This document shows positions 22,507 through 25,197 of a DNA stretch of 25,197 nucleotides, piece by piece; position 1 is the stretch's first letter; each line of letters begins with the position of its first letter. The notes under the pieces were generated by a model that saw only the letters and a program-made list of their open reading frames with translations, made no database searches and was not told the origin of the DNA. A program made the translations under genes and the position numbers. The DNA lies in IMG/VR virus record IMGVR_UViG_3300023174_000596, positions 1-25,197 of that record; one strand, given 5' to 3'. This DNA comes from a virus.

Positions 22507-22734
22507 TTACTTAGCTGACTTAAAGCCAAACTCTTGGTTGCTTGGACTTAGAGCCTTCAAAATAACTGGTGCAACGGCTGCAACTCCACCCATTAGAAGG
22601 TCCTTTGGATTTGTATTTCCAGTCATATACAAAGCGATAGCTGCTGAAAGAAATGCACGAGCATAAGTTCCAAGCGCTGCTAGGATTTGTTCTGTCATTG
22701 TTACTACTCCATCATTATTAAGATCTTTTTTCAT
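22507..22734 (-). CDS. Putative holin with EF-hand loop
   Basis: A 75-residue protein. An in-frame ATG also lies at 22746, but the ATG at 22734 has a perfect GGAGG five bases upstream while the earlier one has none, so the shorter form is preferred. Residues 4-15, DLNNDGVVTMTE, fit the 12-residue EF-hand calcium loop (D1, N3, D5, G6, hydrophobic 8, E12). Two hydrophobic helices follow: about 17-38 (ILAALGTYARAFLSAAIALY) and 45-62 (DLLMGGVAAVAPVILKAL), with an NTNPK turn between. The C-terminus is short and charged. The pattern (ARAFLxAAxAxYMTG...AVAPVxLxAL) is known in small phage proteins usually annotated as holins. Lysis function is inferred; no endolysin is visible in the window. A membrane anchor of other function is possible. 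Confidence 0.7.
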   Translation of the reverse strand: MKKDLNNDGVVTMTEQILAALGTYARAFLSAAIALYMTGNTNPKDLLMGGVAAVAPVILKALSPSNQEFGFKSAK

Positions 22735-22739
22735 TAGAT

Positions 22740-22744
22740 CCTCC
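22740..22744 (-). promoter_or_regulatory. Ribosome binding site fixing the holin-like start
   Basis: GGAGG on the minus strand, five bases before the ATG at 22734. It lies inside the codons that would follow the alternative ATG at 22746, which is itself preceded by no purine block, so it decides the start. Confidence 0.8.
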
Positions 22745-22748
22745 ATCT

Positions 22749-22785
22749 TGGGCGTTGTGCCCAGGAATTTTGGGTTTTACCCCAA
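22749..22785 (-). other. Two tandem small hairpins between RNR and holin-like gene
   Basis: In transcript order, TTGGG-GTAAAA-CCCAA (22785-22770) and TGGGC-ACAAC-GCCCA (22763-22749) are perfect five-pair stems seven bases apart. Neither is followed by a U-tract, so they are poor terminators. The second ends four bases before the Shine-Dalgarno of the holin-like gene and could affect its translation or stabilise the RNR 3' end. The structure is seen; the function is unknown. Confidence 0.4.
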
Positions 22786-22804
22786 TTCTATTATTGTACT
22801 ACTA

Positions 22805-24739
22805 TTATGCAGAAATGTCTACAAGCTCACAGTTTCCGTCTGATGTACATGCAAGCGTAGCATTTGTTGATGTACCGTCTTCTGTCTCATAGAAAGACAA
22901 ATCTTCCCAACGAATATTCTTTGGCATTTTTGCAACCAAGGAATCATAGTCTTCTCTTGAAACTTCTTGATACGGCGCTTGCTTATATGTGTGATCTGAG
23001 TGTGGCAAGAATGAAATACCTGATACTTCATCAAAATGCTTATATACCCATGCTCCAACTTCCATCCACTCATCTTCTTTTACAGAAACTGTAATAGAAG
23101 GCTTGTGCTCACACCAAGCACGTTGGTAAACTAGCCATGTGTTTAGATGATCAATTGCAGTTAAATCAGATCTTGTAATTGCACCTTCTGGCGCTTTTAC
23201 TGGAAATGAAAATACATAAGTATCGTTTGGCTTCATAACATCATCTTCTACAGGAATTCCAACTTCCTTTAAAAATGTAGAGATAGGATCTCCCTTTGAG
23301 CCACGTACTGTACGAATGTAATATTGTGAATGCCATGGATGCATTCCTGAAGATACCCCGACCAATTGAGACACTGTTCCAGAAGGCTTTACACATGTAA
23401 TAGCTGCAGACTCAGGAATCCCAATTTTCCCAGCCTCTTCCTTATTAATTGCTCTTGCATGTTCACGAAGATCAGTAAGAGTTTTTTCTAATTTATCTAG
23501 ACCTTGTTTTCCTGAAAAAAACTTATGTCCGAATTGTCCAGTTAAAGAAACTCCTAGTAGTCGCTCTTCTTCTGTATTATCTTTCCAAATTTTACGAAGA
23601 TACTTAAAGTCTGTTAATGTTGCTTGCCAGGTTCCAAGAATTGTAGCCAGGCGTACTTTATTTTGAACATCGTCAATTGTATCTTTTTCACGTAATACGA
23701 CTTCTGAAAGATTACAAAACTGGTAAGGACGTAGAATAATTTCTGAACATGGGTTAGTTCCATAGTGTATATCTGGATCTCTTCTTCCATACTTGGCTGC
23801 TTGGGCTTGAGCTGCGGCCACATTGTATATACCTCGTTCTCCAGACTTTGAGTCATAAAGATTTTTCCATTCTGCAATAAACTGCTCCATCTCTGGCTTG
23901 CGAGAATACGCTACAGAGTTATTTGACAGGGCACGTTGTGGATTATTCTCCCACCAATTACCTGACTTAGCTGCAGCCATCTCAATATCGTTAATATTTG
24001 ATAGAGAAATCATTGCTGATCTACGAACTCCACCAACTACAACTACTTCTCCAATCTTACACATAATGTCATGTGCTTCAATTGGCTTTAATTGACGACC
24101 CGCTGCATTCTTAAACTTTGCAATAGTAAAATCAAATAAATTGATCAATGGCTGTGGACCTGAAGAACGTCCGCCCATTGTCTTAAGTCTTGCACCTGCT
24201 GGGCGAACCTTGCTTACATCAATTGCTGGAACATGTCCAGTCCAAAGAAGTGCAAGTAGCTCACGGTATGCCTTTGCCCAACCCTGCTTTGAATCTTCTA
24301 CAACAATTACTGTGTCAGATTTCTCAAAAGAATCTGGGAGGGAAGGAAGCTTATTAACATACTTGTATTCAACAGAAAAACCAACACCTGTTCCGCACAT
24401 CAAAATATACATAGTCTCATCGAAGGAACGTGGATTATCTACTGGGACAAATGAGCAGTTGTACCCAGCAACATTATCTCTTTCTAGCGCTGCACCAGAA
24501 GTCATAACAGAACGCATTGATGGCATAACGTTTCTATTAAAGACGGCTTCCTTTAATTCTTTGACTAACTTGTCTGAAGGCTTGTAATTATGATTTTTTT
24601 CTAAGTGTACTAGCATGAAGTCAAAATATCTATCTACTGTTTCACCCCATGTCTCACGACGGTTCTCTTCAGAGATCCATCTTGCATATCTTGACAATGC
24701 AATAAAGTTTTCATATGGGTTTTCAATAGTTTTTGACAT
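22805..24739 (-). CDS. nrdJ: Class II (adenosylcobalamin) ribonucleoside-triphosphate reductase
   Basis: This 644-residue enzyme reduces ribonucleotides to deoxyribonucleotides using a B12-derived radical; it acts in the cytoplasm and feeds phage DNA synthesis. The sequence matches the monomeric RTPR type. NPCSEI carries the thiyl-radical Cys 331 and Glu 333, and QFCNLSEV carries Cys 342, eleven residues on, as in the Lactobacillus enzyme (C408, C419). NCSFVPVD has the partner Cys 95. The C-terminal CTSDGNC pair (631, 637) is the thioredoxin-exchange site. CGTGVGFS, KPSGTVSQ (451-458) and MHPWHSQYYIRTVRG (466-480) are family motifs. It is about 95 residues shorter than the 739-residue Lactobacillus protein, mostly before the active-site loop. 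The ATG at 24739 has AAAGGTG eleven bases upstream. No intein or frameshift is seen. The host must supply cobalamin. Confidence 0.95.
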   Translation of the reverse strand: MSKTIENPYENFIALSRYARWISEENRRETWGETVDRYFDFMLVHLEKNHNYKPSDKLVKELKEAVFNRNVMPSMRSVMTSGAALERDNVAGYNCSFVPVDNPRSFDETMYILMCGTGVGFSVEYKYVNKLPSLPDSFEKSDTVIVVEDSKQGWAKAYRELLALLWTGHVPAIDVSKVRPAGARLKTMGGRSSGPQPLINLFDFTIAKFKNAAGRQLKPIEAHDIMCKIGEVVVVGGVRRSAMISLSNINDIEMAAAKSGNWWENNPQRALSNNSVAYSRKPEMEQFIAEWKNLYDSKSGERGIYNVAAAQAQAAKYGRRDPDIHYGTNPCSEIILRPYQFCNLSEVVLREKDTIDDVQNKVRLATILGTWQATLTDFKYLRKIWKDNTEEERLLGVSLTGQFGHKFFSGKQGLDKLEKTLTDLREHARAINKEEAGKIGIPESAAITCVKPSGTVSQLVGVSSGMHPWHSQYYIRTVRGSKGDPISTFLKEVGIPVEDDVMKPNDTYVFSFPVKAPEGAITRSDLTAIDHLNTWLVYQRAWCEHKPSITVSVKEDEWMEVGAWVYKHFDEVSGISFLPHSDHTYKQAPYQEVSREDYDSLVAKMPKNIRWEDLSFYETEDGTSTNATLACTSDGNCELVDISA

Positions 24740-24830
24740 TTTTTAGTGACACCTTTTCTTCCGCCTTACGGATTAATTTAAAATTGAATGAGATATAAGT
24801 GTACCAAAAAACTTTTAAAGGGGGAAGGGC

Positions 24831-25197
24831 TTAATTAAATTTTTTAAAAATATGATCAAACGCTTTATTGGTCAACTGCAACCAATTGTATTCTTCATGT
24901 ATTTTAGTCGACTGAGCAAAGTAGTACCCAGAATACGCATTGTAATTCATTGAAACATCTCTCATAAGCTCAAGTAAGTGTTGATAGTTTGGCTCAAAAA
25001 CTTTTCCTTCATGTGGGAAGGGCCATGGAGAATCTATAACTTCTGATTTTAATTTTAATGGTCCTAGATAGTCTTTATAATGTGCCCAGTCATAAGTTGA
25101 AATAACTGGCATACCAGTTGCTAATGCTTGAAGCGGAATAAAGCCAAAACCTTCTCCGTATGTTGGATAGATCAAAACATCGTGGCTATGATAAAGC
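24831..25197 (-). CDS. GT4-type glycosyltransferase, C-terminal part (partial)
   Basis: The frame is open to the right edge, giving about 122 residues of the C-terminal end. LYHSHDVLIYPTYGEGFGFI then PLQALATGMPVIST is the donor-binding region of GT4 (GT-B fold) glycosyltransferases. The EGFG part is conserved, and the second acidic residue usual in the E-x7-E motif is replaced by Gln in PLQALATGMPV. A HEEYNWLQLTNKAFDHIF terminal helix matches the family end, where the chain crosses back to the first domain. It transfers a sugar from a nucleotide donor; the acceptor (DNA base, virion protein or host glycan) is unknown. The apparent TTG at 25175 is internal, not a start. The gap to the reductase gene is 91 bases, with no clear terminator or promoter. 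Confidence 0.85.
   Translation of the reverse strand, partial: LYHSHDVLIYPTYGEGFGFIPLQALATGMPVISTYDWAHYKDYLGPLKLKSEVIDSPWPFPHEGKVFEPNYQHLLELMRDVSMNYNAYSGYYFAQSTKIHEEYNWLQLTNKAFDHIFKKFN

Noticed and set aside
22735-22746. Earlier ATG for the holin-like gene
   Set aside because: No ribosome binding site precedes it, while GGAGG lies between it and the chosen ATG.
24141-24587. 148-residue plus-strand open frame
   Set aside because: Antisense to the conserved core of the ribonucleotide reductase, where the real frame has clear catalytic motifs.
24740-24830. Terminator or promoter between glycosyltransferase and reductase genes
   Set aside because: Only a four-pair stem (TCCG/CGGA) and AT-rich sequence without matched -35/-10 hexamers.
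25173-25175. TTG start for the glycosyltransferase
   Set aside because: The frame continues upstream to the window edge with family sequence (LYHSHDV), so this is an internal codon.

Overview
This window is the late, structural part of a tailed dsDNA phage genome (Caudoviricetes), AT-rich, with every gene on the minus strand, so transcription runs from high to low coordinates. The host cannot be read from the sequence. The adenosylcobalamin-type ribonucleotide reductase, the glycosyltransferase and the style of the tail proteins resemble environmental, probably aquatic, phages of cyanobacteria or low-GC actinobacteria, but that is inference. There are no tRNA genes, CRISPR arrays, integrase genes or insertion sequences, and no gap of 300 bases without a gene.

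In transcription order: (1) 25197-24831, the C-terminal part of a GT4-type glycosyltransferase, cut by the window edge. (2) 24739-22805, a complete monomeric class II ribonucleotide reductase with all five expected cysteines. (3) 22734-22507, a 75-residue two-helix membrane protein with an EF-hand loop, a likely holin, followed by a convincing Rho-independent terminator at 22484-22451. (4) 22433-17368, five tail or baseplate genes: a BppU-like 115-residue protein, a short collagen-motif protein, a 406-residue fibre or baseplate protein, a 158-residue NGxxW-motif protein and a very long modular fibre (857 residues from the preferred start). (5) 17357-1, a tandem array of 15 tail-fibre paralogues interrupted by one 70-residue gene. 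The last paralogue runs off the left edge.

The array is the striking part. Each member has one of five short N-terminal modules: WDG/WNG (6 genes), MxDKxFKVKxG (3), MxRxRD (2), MPGY (2) and RLxxSxxSxNTDT (2). Most then carry a shared middle domain (NGxFDIWQRG...ADRW...ELxxCQRYY), a variable tip opening with a PVxMRxxP-type motif, and a near-invariant C-terminus, usually SAEL. Two members end instead in an S74 intramolecular chaperone. At nine junctions the SAEL codons, the stop codon and the next Shine-Dalgarno form one conserved block, so cassettes could be exchanged without losing reading frame or translation signals. The order DKxFKVK, MxRxRD, WDG occurs twice, suggesting block duplication. 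All 14 complete copies are open, which argues that they are used.

The regions plausibly work together as nucleotide supply (RNR), surface or DNA modification (glycosyltransferase), lysis (holin) and adsorption (tail and fibre array). No terminator was found between 22451 and 1, so the tail genes probably form one operon of at least 22 kb.
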